Shown: piece after piece, positions 6,684-13,732 of the stretch
Layout: each line of letters starts with the position of its first letter
Position numbering within the stretch: the stretch's first letter is position 1
Source: JAKPNF01 sp031556275
GTDB lineage: Bacteria > Verrucomicrobiota > Verrucomicrobiia > Opitutales > JAKPNF01
Direction of reading: 5' to 3'
Length of the DNA stretch: 14,614 bases
NCBI GenBank assembly: GCA_031556275.1
Contig: JAVBTG010000105.1
Span: 1 to 14,614 of the forward strand
Translations under genes and position numbers: made by a program
The notes under the pieces: model-generated
Told to the model about the DNA's origin: nothing
Database searches by the model: none
What the model saw: only the letters and a program-made list of their open reading frames with translations

Positions 6684-8069
6684 ATGGCAGTGAATTTCGC
6701 AAACACCGCGCGCATCGACCGCTGGGAACGCGCGCACACATGGCACCCCTTCGCGCAAATGCGCGAATACCTCTCCTACCCGCCGCTGTTCATCGAACGC
6801 GGCCGCGGCGTGCGCCTCTACGACACGAAGGGCCAGGGCTATCTCGACGCCAACAGCTCCCTCTGGACGAATGTCCACGGCCACAACGACCCCGACCTGA
6901 ACGCGGCGCTCATCTCCCAGTGCCAAAAAGTGGCCCACGCCACATGGCTGGGCCTAAGCCATCCCCCCGCAGCCGCCCTCTCGGCGGCCCTCATTCAAGA
7001 AGCCCCGCGCGGCCTCACCCGCGTCTTTTTCAGCGACAACGGCAGCAACGCCGTCGAAATCGCGATCAAACAGTCGTGGCAATATTGGATGCAAACAGGG
7101 CGTCCCCAAAAGCGCGCCATCATCGGCATGCAGGGGGGCTACCACGGCGACACGCTCGCCTGCATGGCGGCGGGAGATTCGGGCGACTTTCACGGAAAGT
7201 TCAAAAAATTCTTTCCCCCATCGTGGCACTTTCCAAGGCCCACTGACAACGACACCCGAACAAGCCTCCACGCGCTCGAAGCGCATCTAAAAAAACACGC
7301 CGCCCAGACCGCCTGCCTCGTGCTAGAGCCGCTCCTGCAAGGCTCATCCGGCATGCATTTTCAAAAAACATCCTTCGTGCGCGCCGTGACGCGTCTGTGC
7401 AAGCGCCACCGCGTCCACCTCATTTTAGACGAAGTCTTCACCGGCTTCGGCCGCATGGGGCACATTTTCGTCTGCGCGTCCTTAAAAATTTCCCCAGACT
7501 TCCTCTGCATCGGCAAAGGCCTCGGAGGCGGTTACCTCCCCATCGCCGCGACCCTCACCCGCGAGCGCATCTACCGCGCCTTTTTGGGACGCGTGGAGGA
7601 CGGCAACGCCTTCATCCACGGCCACACATTCACGGCAAATCCATTAGCCTGTGCCGTGGCCCTAAAAAGCCTCGAAAAACTCAAACGCCTCATCACCCGC
7701 GGCACTTTGGAAACCCGCATCCATTCCTTTAACGAAAAACTAAAAAAAGCATTCCGCAACCATCCGCACGCCGCCCGGCTGCGCCACGGCGGCCTCGCCG
7801 CCGCCGTCGACCTCGTCCCCGACGCGCGTCATCCCGAAAAACCCTACCCGCCCACAGCCCGCATCGGCCTTCAAGTCTGCCTGCACGCCCGCAAACAAGG
7901 CCTCATCCTGCGCCCCTTGGGGGACACCCTCCTCTTCGTGCCCTCACCGGTCATGCGCCCGGCGGAACACGCCGAAATGCTGCGCCTGACACTCCACGCC
8001 ATCAAGGCCGCCCTCGACGCCCCCGAACCCGACTTTTACACATTCGCGAAAAAATTCTCTCTGCCATGA
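6684..8069 (+). CDS. bioA: 7,8-diaminononanoate synthase (KAPA aminotransferase)
   Basis: A 461-aa class III PLP aminotransferase that converts 7-keto-8-aminopelargonate to 7,8-diaminopelargonate. The early segment WHPFAQMREY is typical of BioA. Asp249 in LDEVFTGFGRMG and the PLP lysine Lys278 in IGKGLGGGYLP are in place. Trp61 lies in SSLWTNVHGHN: the E. coli SAM-using enzyme has two tryptophans at this point, whereas I recall a single Trp followed by NVHGH in lysine-using Bacillus-type enzymes, so the amino donor is open. First gene of the operon; the start at 6684 fits both the protein N-terminus and the promoter position. No Shine-Dalgarno sequence. Its TGA overlaps the bioD ATG in ATGA, so bioD is probably translationally coupled. 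Confidence 0.93.
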   Translation: MAVNFANTARIDRWERAHTWHPFAQMREYLSYPPLFIERGRGVRLYDTKGQGYLDANSSLWTNVHGHNDPDLNAALISQCQKVAHATWLGLSHPPAAALSAALIQEAPRGLTRVFFSDNGSNAVEIAIKQSWQYWMQTGRPQKRAIIGMQGGYHGDTLACMAAGDSGDFHGKFKKFFPPSWHFPRPTDNDTRTSLHALEAHLKKHAAQTACLVLEPLLQGSSGMHFQKTSFVRAVTRLCKRHRVHLILDEVFTGFGRMGHIFVCASLKISPDFLCIGKGLGGGYLPIAATLTRERIYRAFLGRVEDGNAFIHGHTFTANPLACAVALKSLEKLKRLITRGTLETRIHSFNEKLKKAFRNHPHAARLRHGGLAAAVDLVPDARHPEKPYPPTARIGLQVCLHARKQGLILRPLGDTLLFVPSPVMRPAEHAEMLRLTLHAIKAALDAPEPDFYTFAKKFSLP

Positions 8070-8701
8070 TCACCCTCCTCATCAGCGGCAGCGACACGGA
8101 CATCGGCAAAACCTTCGTGACGGCCGCCCTCGCCCGCCGCCGCGAAAACGTCCAAATCGTCAAGCCCTACCAAACAGGCGTATCCGATATTTCAATACAC
8201 TCCGACGCCGACACGGCGGCCCCTCCAAACGCCCGCGCCGTCACCCTGCGCCGTTTCAAGGCACCCTTGGGCCCCATTTGCGCGGCGCTCGCCGAAAACA
8301 AAGACACCGAATTGAAAAAAGTCCTCGCCGAACTCGCCGAACTCCCCGCCTGCCGCCTGCGCCTGATCGAAGGCTCGGGCGGCCTGTCAGTCCTCCTAAA
8401 ACGCGATGGCTACGACTGGGCCGATTTTGCAAACGATAGCCGTGCCGACGGCGTCTGCCTCGTCGTCCCCGACCGTTTGGGGGCCATCCACCAAGCCCGC
8501 ACGACATGGTTCTACGCCCAATCCAAAGGGCTGAACGCGGGCGTCATCCTAAACGAACCCACACCCTATCCACCGTCCGCTCGCGCCTCCAATCGCGCCC
8601 GTCTCGCCGACTGCGGCATTCCCATATGGGGAACACTCGGTTTCCAACAATCAAACATCACCCTGTCGCCATATCTCGCAAAACTGTTGTCCCATGCCTG
8701 A
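8066..8701 (+). CDS. bioD: Dethiobiotin synthetase
   Basis: A 211-aa ATP-dependent carboxylase that closes the ureido ring of dethiobiotin from diaminopelargonate and CO2. The P-loop is GSDTDIGKT (residues 8-16), close to the family GTDTEVGKT. Lys33 in VKPYQTG is the expected substrate-carbamate lysine. IEGSGGLSVLL (101-111) matches the VEGAGG motif that binds substrate and metal. An N-E-P segment near the C-terminal third fits nucleotide-base recognition. It is slightly shorter than the E. coli enzyme but no motif is missing. The start overlaps the bioA stop by 4 nt and its end overlaps bioF by 8 nt. Confidence 0.93.
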   Translation: MITLLISGSDTDIGKTFVTAALARRRENVQIVKPYQTGVSDISIHSDADTAAPPNARAVTLRRFKAPLGPICAALAENKDTELKKVLAELAELPACRLRLIEGSGGLSVLLKRDGYDWADFANDSRADGVCLVVPDRLGAIHQARTTWFYAQSKGLNAGVILNEPTPYPPSARASNRARLADCGIPIWGTLGFQQSNITLSPYLAKLLSHA

Positions 8702-9851
8702 CTCCCCCCTTCACGCCCGCCTACACGCAGGCCTGTGCGCCCGCCAAACAGCAGGCACCCTGCGCACCCTGCGCACACGCGAAAAACAACCCGCGCTCAA
8801 CTTCGCGGACAACGACTACCTCGCCCTTGCGCACGACAATTCCCTTCGCGCACAAGTTCAAAAAAACGCCGCGCACTACCCCCTTTCCGCATCAGCATCC
8901 CCGCTCGTCGGCGGACACTTGCCCTGCCACGCCGCCTTCGAAACGACGCTCGCCAACGCCTACAACTTCCCCGCCGCGCTCCTCTGGACCAGCGGTTACG
9001 CCGCCAATGCCGGCACGCTCGGCTGCCTGATCGGCAAAGACGATCTCGTCTTCTGCGACCGCCTGATCCATCGCAGCATGATCGCGGGCGTCCAAAACAG
9101 CGCAGCGCGTTTTTTCCGTTTTCACCACAACGACTGCGGCCATTTGGAAGCCCTTTTCAAAGCGCATCCGTCCGCCCCAAAACAAACCCGCTGGCTGCTC
9201 ACGGAAAGCGTCTACAGCATGGACGGCGACTCGCCCGATCTGCGCGGCATCGCCGACATCCGCCAAAAACACCCCTGCGTCTGGGTCTTGGACGAGGCCC
9301 ACGCGCTCGGCTGGTACGGCCCGACAGGGCTTGGGCTGGCCGAGGAACTGAACGTGCTCCAACACGTCGACATCCTCGTGGGAACATTGGGAAAAGCCCT
9401 CGCCTCGCAGGGTGCTTTCACACTCTTTCGCGATCCCCTCATGCGCGAATGGGCCGTCAACTTTGCGCCAGAATTCATCTACTCCACCAACATCTCTCCC
9501 ATCTCCACACTGACCGCCCACGCCGCATGGGAAATCCTGCGCAAGCTCGCCGCGCGCAACAAAGACTGGCGTACAAATTCCCGCGCCTTCCGCGCCTCGC
9601 TGCGCGCGGACGGATGGGAGGTGCCCGACGGCGACTCCCCGATAATTCCCCTCCTCATCGGCGACGAACCGACGTTAAAAAATCTCCACACGTTTTTAGA
9701 AGCCGACGGCATCGCCGCAGGCGCCATCCGCCCTCCGACCGTCCCGCCAAACAGCGCCCGGTTGCGCCTCTCGCTCAAGCGCACGTTTGACGAAATCCAA
9801 AGCGAGCGCCTGCGCGCCGCGCTTTTAAAATGGAAAAAATCACGCCCATGA
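8694..9851 (+). CDS. bioF: 8-amino-7-oxononanoate synthase
   Basis: A 385-aa alpha-oxoamine synthase that condenses pimeloyl-ACP (or -CoA) with alanine, using PLP, to give 7-keto-8-aminopelargonate; its length matches E. coli BioF. The N-terminal NFADNDYLAL segment (37-46) is the family opening. His145 and Asp147 lie in the FRFHHND strand. Asp200 and His203 in LDEAHALGWYG stack on and anchor PLP; Lys234 in GTLGKALASQG is the PLP lysine. The C-terminal APPS-like region with Arg precedes RLRLSLKRTF. The start lies 8 nt inside bioD in another frame, and the stop overlaps the next start in ATGA. No sign of degradation. Confidence 0.94.
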   Translation: MPDSPLHARLHAGLCARQTAGTLRTLRTREKQPALNFADNDYLALAHDNSLRAQVQKNAAHYPLSASASPLVGGHLPCHAAFETTLANAYNFPAALLWTSGYAANAGTLGCLIGKDDLVFCDRLIHRSMIAGVQNSAARFFRFHHNDCGHLEALFKAHPSAPKQTRWLLTESVYSMDGDSPDLRGIADIRQKHPCVWVLDEAHALGWYGPTGLGLAEELNVLQHVDILVGTLGKALASQGAFTLFRDPLMREWAVNFAPEFIYSTNISPISTLTAHAAWEILRKLAARNKDWRTNSRAFRASLRADGWEVPDGDSPIIPLLIGDEPTLKNLHTFLEADGIAAGAIRPPTVPPNSARLRLSLKRTFDEIQSERLRAALLKWKKSRP

Positions 9852-10450
9852 AAATCGCATGGATTTCAGGATGGGCCGTCCCGCCCGCATGGATGGCACA
9901 GGCCCTGCAAGCCCGCTGGCCCCAATATACCCACCACGTTTTTCTTCCCGAAAAAAACACGCCCGCAACGCTCCTCGTCGACTCAACTTTTGACGCCTAT
10001 GGCGGCTACTCCTTGGGCTCCTTACTCTGGCTCGACGCCCTCTCAGAAAACGCCTGCGCCAAACCCGTCCGTCTGCTCGCCCCTTTCTTCTCTTTCTGCG
10101 CGGAAGCCAGCCTAGGGGGCCGCACTCCGCGCGTCCGCCTGCTTTTCCTCAAACGCTGGCTCCGCCGCGATCCGACATCCGCCCTGCACGACTTCTACAC
10201 CCGCACGGGCCTGCCTCAATTTCCAATACCCGGCACATCCTCCCTCGCCGACGGCCTCGACCTGCTCGATACCCTCGCCATCTCCACCCCGCCCCCGTCA
10301 AACATTCGCGGCTTCGCGGGCAAAAACGACCCGCTTTTAAATCCTAAATCTCTCCGTACCCACTGGCCCGCACTCACCATTGTGCCACACGCCAACCACG
10401 CCCTCCCGTCATTATTGCAACACATGTGCGACGATCCATTTTGCGAATGA
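9848..10450 (+). CDS. Small alpha/beta-hydrolase, probable pimeloyl-ACP methyl ester esterase (BioG/BioH role)
   Basis: A 200-aa alpha/beta-hydrolase. After an opening strand (MKIAWISGWAVPPAWM), the nucleophile elbow is YGGYSLGSLLWL with Ser55; Asp161 in FAGKNDPLLNP and His184 in HANHALP complete a triad in the expected order. Its place between bioF and bioC fits the enzyme that hydrolyses pimeloyl-ACP methyl ester and so ends the BioC-started pathway. It is much shorter than E. coli BioH (256 aa); the segment between the Ser and the Asp, where BioH has its four-helix lid, is about 105 residues, with a basic patch (RVRLLFLKRWLRRD, about 95-108) that could contact acidic ACP. The size is nearer BioG. 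I choose 9848 because ATGA overlap is the rule in this operon; an in-frame ATG at 9830 would add six residues. The role is inferred from position plus triad. Confidence 0.75.
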   Translation: MKIAWISGWAVPPAWMAQALQARWPQYTHHVFLPEKNTPATLLVDSTFDAYGGYSLGSLLWLDALSENACAKPVRLLAPFFSFCAEASLGGRTPRVRLLFLKRWLRRDPTSALHDFYTRTGLPQFPIPGTSSLADGLDLLDTLAISTPPPSNIRGFAGKNDPLLNPKSLRTHWPALTIVPHANHALPSLLQHMCDDPFCE

Positions 10451-11160
10451 CCCACTCCTTCCATCAACGCGCCCACACCTACGAAGCGCACGCCCATATT
10501 CAAGCCAAAGCGGCCATCTCACTAGCCGAATGGATTTCTCCATCCAAAAGAAATGGAACGACCATTGAATTCGGCGCGGGCACAGGTCTGCTCACCCGCC
10601 AACTACTCCCATGGGACGGCCCCTATCTGGCAACCGACCTCTCCCCCGCAATGATCGCCACAGGCCGCGCCTCAACCCCGCAAGCCCACTGGCGCGTCAT
10701 GGACGCCCGCACCCCATCCATCCCATTCGACACACGCTGGCTACTCTCGTCGAGCATGCTCCAATGGATGGACGACCCGCTCGCGACGCTAAAAACATGG
10801 AAGGCGTCCGCCCCCGCCGCCCGCTTGGCCCTGTCCGTCTTCACACGCTGCACTCTCCAAGAACTCGAAACCGTCCTCCCCGACTGCTTTCCCCTCACAT
10901 GGCACGACAGCGACACATGGCGATCATGGATACGTCAATCCGGCTGGCGCATCATAAAATCACAAACCACCCAAACGACCGAATTCCACCCCTGCGCCAT
11001 CTCCCTTTTGCACACCCTACGCGCCTTCGGCGCCACTGGCGCCCCCCGCGTGTCCCCCGCCCGCCTGCGCGCGGCCTTGCAGTCCTACGACCGCATATTT
11101 TCCACCCCACAAGGGACGCCTGCCACATGGCAAACCCTTAAAATCCTAGCCGCCCCCTAA
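10447..11160 (+). CDS. bioC: Malonyl-ACP O-methyltransferase
   Basis: A 237-aa class I SAM-dependent methyltransferase that methylates the free carboxyl of malonyl-ACP, letting fatty-acid synthesis build the pimelate chain. Motif I is EFGAGTGLLT (41-50), with the ribose-binding Asp64 in ATDLSP. SSSMLQWMDD (101-110) corresponds to the SN-LQW signature of BioC, and LLHTLRAFGATGA (187-199) corresponds to the LK-IGA segment in its C-terminal half. Slightly shorter than E. coli BioC. The start at 10447 overlaps the preceding stop by 4 nt; the frame is open to an ATG at 10426, but that would be a 25-nt overlap. Last gene of the operon: I see no hairpin terminator between it and mreB. Confidence 0.9.
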   Translation: MTHSFHQRAHTYEAHAHIQAKAAISLAEWISPSKRNGTTIEFGAGTGLLTRQLLPWDGPYLATDLSPAMIATGRASTPQAHWRVMDARTPSIPFDTRWLLSSSMLQWMDDPLATLKTWKASAPAARLALSVFTRCTLQELETVLPDCFPLTWHDSDTWRSWIRQSGWRIIKSQTTQTTEFHPCAISLLHTLRAFGATGAPRVSPARLRAALQSYDRIFSTPQGTPATWQTLKILAAP

Positions 11161-11182
11161 TTCTCACCCCCAAACATTGCAT

Positions 11183-11210
11183 TTGCCTTTGACAAAAGCC
11201 CCTCTAAAAT
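11183..11210 (+). promoter_or_regulatory. Candidate mreB promoter
   Basis: -35 TTGCCT (11183-11188), 16-bp spacer, -10 TAAAAT (11205-11210). The predicted start near 11217 leaves a leader of about 37 nt. An overlapping TTGACA at 11188-11193 is a better -35 but has no -10 at proper distance. Confidence 0.4.
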
Positions 11211-11253
11211 CGAACATTTAAGAGTTCGCCCCTCACCTGTAAAAATTGCGCTT

Positions 11254-12285
11254 ATGCTCGGAAAAATCTTCCCGTTTCTGTCCAACGACATTGGTATCGA
11301 CCTTGGCACGGCCAACATTCTGGTCTATGTGCGCGGTCAGGGCGTCGTGCTGAGCGAGCCGAGCGTGGTCGCGGTCAAAACCTCGAACAAAAACAGCGTC
11401 GTCGCGGTGGGCGCGGAGGCCAAGCGCATGCTGGGCCGCACCCCGGGGGGCATCACGGCGGTGCGCCCGATGAAAGACGGCGTCATCGCGGACTTTGAGA
11501 TCACGGAGGCGATGCTGCGCCACTTCATCCAAAAGGTGTCGCACAGCGCGAAGCTTCTGCCGCCCCGCGTCGTGGTGGCGGTGCCCTCCGGCATCACGGA
11601 GGTCGAGCGCCGCGCGGTGAAGGAGTCGGCGGTGCACGCGGGGGCCCGCACGCCCCTGCTCATCAGCGAGCCTTTGGCCAGCGCCATCGGCGTCGGCCTG
11701 CCGATCGACGAGCCGACGGCCAACATGATCGTCGACATCGGCGGCGGCACCACGGAGACGGCCATTATTTCCCTGAACGACGTCGTCTACAGCAAGAGCA
11801 TCCGCATAGGCGGCGACGAGATGGACTTGGGCATAACGGAGTACATGAAGCGCGCCTACAACCTCGTCATCGGCGAGCGCACGGCGGAGGAGATCAAAAT
11901 CCGCGTCGGCTCGGCCTACCCGCTCGAACAGGAACTCACGATGGAGGTCAAGGGGCGCGACTCGATCGCGGGCCTTCCCAAGACCCTCCACATCAACTCC
12001 GGCGAAATCCGCGAGGCGCTTTCCGACAATTTCAAGGCCATCGTCGACGGCGTGCGCACGGCCCTCGAGCGCTGCCCGCCCGAACTTTCCGCCGACCTCG
12101 TCGACCGCGGCATTGTGATGGCGGGCGGCGGTTCGCTCATCCGCGGCCTCGACCGCCTGATCAGCGACGCCACAGGTTTGCCCGTCTTCGTCGCCGAAGA
12201 CCCGCTGACGGCGGTGGCGCGCGGCACGGGCGCGGCCCTCGAAAACATCGACTTTTGGATCGAGGAAGCCAAGCAGGCCAAGTAA
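11254..12285 (+). CDS. mreB: Rod-shape-determining protein MreB (bacterial actin)
   Basis: A 343-aa actin-like ATPase forming membrane-bound filaments that steer the elongation machinery. Phosphate-1 motif DLGTANILVY (residues 16-25), EPSVVA (35-40), the connecting ISEPLASAIG helix with Glu139, phosphate-2 motif DIGGGTTE (161-168), and the adenosine motif AGGGSLIRGL (290-299) are all present in order; length is normal. The N-terminus MLGKIFPFLSNDIG is hydrophobic and could touch the membrane. No Shine-Dalgarno sequence. First gene of mreB-mreC-mreD-mrdA; separated from mreC by a hairpin terminator. Its base composition is less C-biased than that of the biotin genes before it. Confidence 0.97.
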   Translation: MLGKIFPFLSNDIGIDLGTANILVYVRGQGVVLSEPSVVAVKTSNKNSVVAVGAEAKRMLGRTPGGITAVRPMKDGVIADFEITEAMLRHFIQKVSHSAKLLPPRVVVAVPSGITEVERRAVKESAVHAGARTPLLISEPLASAIGVGLPIDEPTANMIVDIGGGTTETAIISLNDVVYSKSIRIGGDEMDLGITEYMKRAYNLVIGERTAEEIKIRVGSAYPLEQELTMEVKGRDSIAGLPKTLHINSGEIREALSDNFKAIVDGVRTALERCPPELSADLVDRGIVMAGGGSLIRGLDRLISDATGLPVFVAEDPLTAVARGTGAALENIDFWIEEAKQAK

Positions 12286-12315
12286 TCCCCTCCGGGGGCC
12301 CGTTCGGCTTCGCGC

Positions 12316-12347
12316 AGGCACCCGCCCCTAGGCAGGGTGCCTTCTTT
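12316..12347 (+). terminator. Hairpin terminator/attenuator between mreB and mreC
   Basis: A perfect 8-bp stem AGGCACCC (12316-12323) with GGGTGCCT (12335-12342), 11-nt loop, followed by TCTTTTT. It begins 31 nt after the mreB stop and ends 13 nt before the mreC start, inside an otherwise collinear operon, so it probably lowers read-through into mreCD. Confidence 0.7.
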
Positions 12348-12360
12348 TTCCCCACCACAC

Positions 12361-13197
12361 ATGCAGTTCAAATCCAAATGGCAATCCAGCTGGCCGATAT
12401 GGGCCATCGCCGTCTTTCTGGTGCTGTGGTGGCTCGCGCCCGTCGGCTTTCGCGCGGCGGCAAAAAACATCTTTTCAGGCTTCCAAGCGCCCCTGTGGGA
12501 AACGCACTCCCGCCTGCGCGATTTGCAGTCCTACTGGGCCATGCGCACCCATTCGACCAACGAGCTGATCGAGACCGGACGCGACTTGGCCCGCCTCAAC
12601 GCGTTTAAAGAAAACCAGCTTCAACAAAACGCCTCCCTGCGCGGCGAGATCGCGCGCTTGGAGCAGCTCCTGCACCTGCCCGCCCAGCCGGGCTACCGCT
12701 ACGAGGTGGCCCGCGTGATGCGGCGCGACTTGGACACATGGTGGCAGCAATTCGTCATCCGCAAGGGCCGCGCGGACGGCATCGCCCCGGGCATGGGGGT
12801 CGTGTTCGCGGGGGGAGTCGTGGGGCGCGTGCGCGAGGCGACCGACCACACCGCGACCGTCGACCTCATCAGCAGCCGCTCCTTCCGCATGGCCGCGAAC
12901 CTCGAGGGCGACCGCCGCCCCTTCACCTATCAGGGCCTACACACCCTTCCGCTCGAGGTGCCCGAGGGCGAGATCCGCGACGTGCCCACCGACTTCCCGC
13001 TGGCATCCTCCCAGCCGCGCCGCGTCGTCACCTCGGGGCTGGGCGACGTCTTTCCCGACGGCCTCACCCTCGGCACCATCGAGACGCTCGAACGCGGCAA
13101 CGACGGCCTGTTCCTGCGCGGCCAAGTAAAGGTCGACCCGCGCCTGCTCGATTTGCAGGAAGTCAGCGTGCTCGTGCCCATCGCCGCGCGCCAGTAG
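12361..13197 (+). CDS. mreC: Rod-shape-determining protein MreC
   Basis: A 278-aa bitopic inner-membrane protein that links MreB to PBP2 through its periplasmic beta domain. One membrane segment lies at about residues 13-28 after a short basic N-terminus. A predicted coiled coil spans about 65-107 (Leu and Ile at heptad-like spacing, rich in Glu, Gln and Arg). The periplasmic part holds DGIAPGMGVV (139-148) and GGVVGRV (151-157), then VVTSGLGDVFPDGL (222-235), a signature of the family. The start is the ATG at 12361; an in-frame GTG at 12337 is rejected because it sits in the terminator stem. No Shine-Dalgarno sequence. mreD starts 10 nt downstream. Confidence 0.93.
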   Translation: MQFKSKWQSSWPIWAIAVFLVLWWLAPVGFRAAAKNIFSGFQAPLWETHSRLRDLQSYWAMRTHSTNELIETGRDLARLNAFKENQLQQNASLRGEIARLEQLLHLPAQPGYRYEVARVMRRDLDTWWQQFVIRKGRADGIAPGMGVVFAGGVVGRVREATDHTATVDLISSRSFRMAANLEGDRRPFTYQGLHTLPLEVPEGEIRDVPTDFPLASSQPRRVVTSGLGDVFPDGLTLGTIETLERGNDGLFLRGQVKVDPRLLDLQEVSVLVPIAARQ

Positions 13198-13207
13198 ACA
13201 TCAGGCC

Positions 13208-13732
13208 ATGTTTATCGACCTCAGATGGATCATCTTCGCGGCGGCGAATCTCCTGCTGTGCTTCGTCTGCTTGCTGGCCAACGAGGCGCTCGGCCCGCAC
13301 GGCATGTCGGTCTACCTGTACGGCGCGTGCGTCGTGCTGCCGGCCTTGCGCCTGCGCCCCTTGGCCGGATGGGCGGCTATCGCAACTCCCGCGCTCGTGT
13401 TCGAGGCGAACACGCCCGGGCCCTACGGCCTCGCCCTCACCGTCTGGTCGGCCGCGTGGTTCATCGTGCGCCTGTGCCAGCGCAACATCCGCACGGACAA
13501 CCTGCCGCAAATGATGGTGGCGGTCCAGCTGGCGAACCTCGTCTGCTTCACCGCCACCGCAACCGCGCTCGCCCACGCCTCGGGGGCATACTGGCTGCGC
13601 GCCTGCACGGATCTTTTTCTGAGCCAAGCGGTCCTCTTTTTGATAACGCCGTGGTTCTTCGCCCTTCAAAACAAACTGCTGCAGCTCGTCCGTCTGGACG
13701 GCCGCATCCATGAGGACACGCCCAACGCATGA
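13208..13732 (+). CDS. mreD: Probable rod-shape-determining protein MreD
   Basis: A 174-aa, strongly hydrophobic protein with about five candidate membrane segments (roughly residues 7-25, 36-50, 55-70, 72-90 and 104-125, plus one near 137-153). Sequence motifs of MreD are weak in general, and I recognise none here; the call rests on size, hydrophobicity and position between mreC and the PBP2 gene, where MreD belongs. The C-terminal tail LDGRIHEDTPNA is polar and probably cytoplasmic. A weak AGG lies just before the ATG. The stop overlaps the next start in ATGA. Confidence 0.8.
   Translation: MFIDLRWIIFAAANLLLCFVCLLANEALGPHGMSVYLYGACVVLPALRLRPLAGWAAIATPALVFEANTPGPYGLALTVWSAAWFIVRLCQRNIRTDNLPQMMVAVQLANLVCFTATATALAHASGAYWLRACTDLFLSQAVLFLITPWFFALQNKLLQLVRLDGRIHEDTPNA

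Noticed and set aside
9830..9847. ATG at 9830 as start of the small hydrolase
   Set aside because: It is in frame, but the ATG at 9848 overlaps the bioF stop in ATGA, the pattern used at three other junctions here, and matches where the first beta strand begins. Still possible.
12337..12360. GTG at 12337 as start of mreC
   Set aside because: It lies within the terminator stem and adds eight residues unlike an MreC N-terminus.
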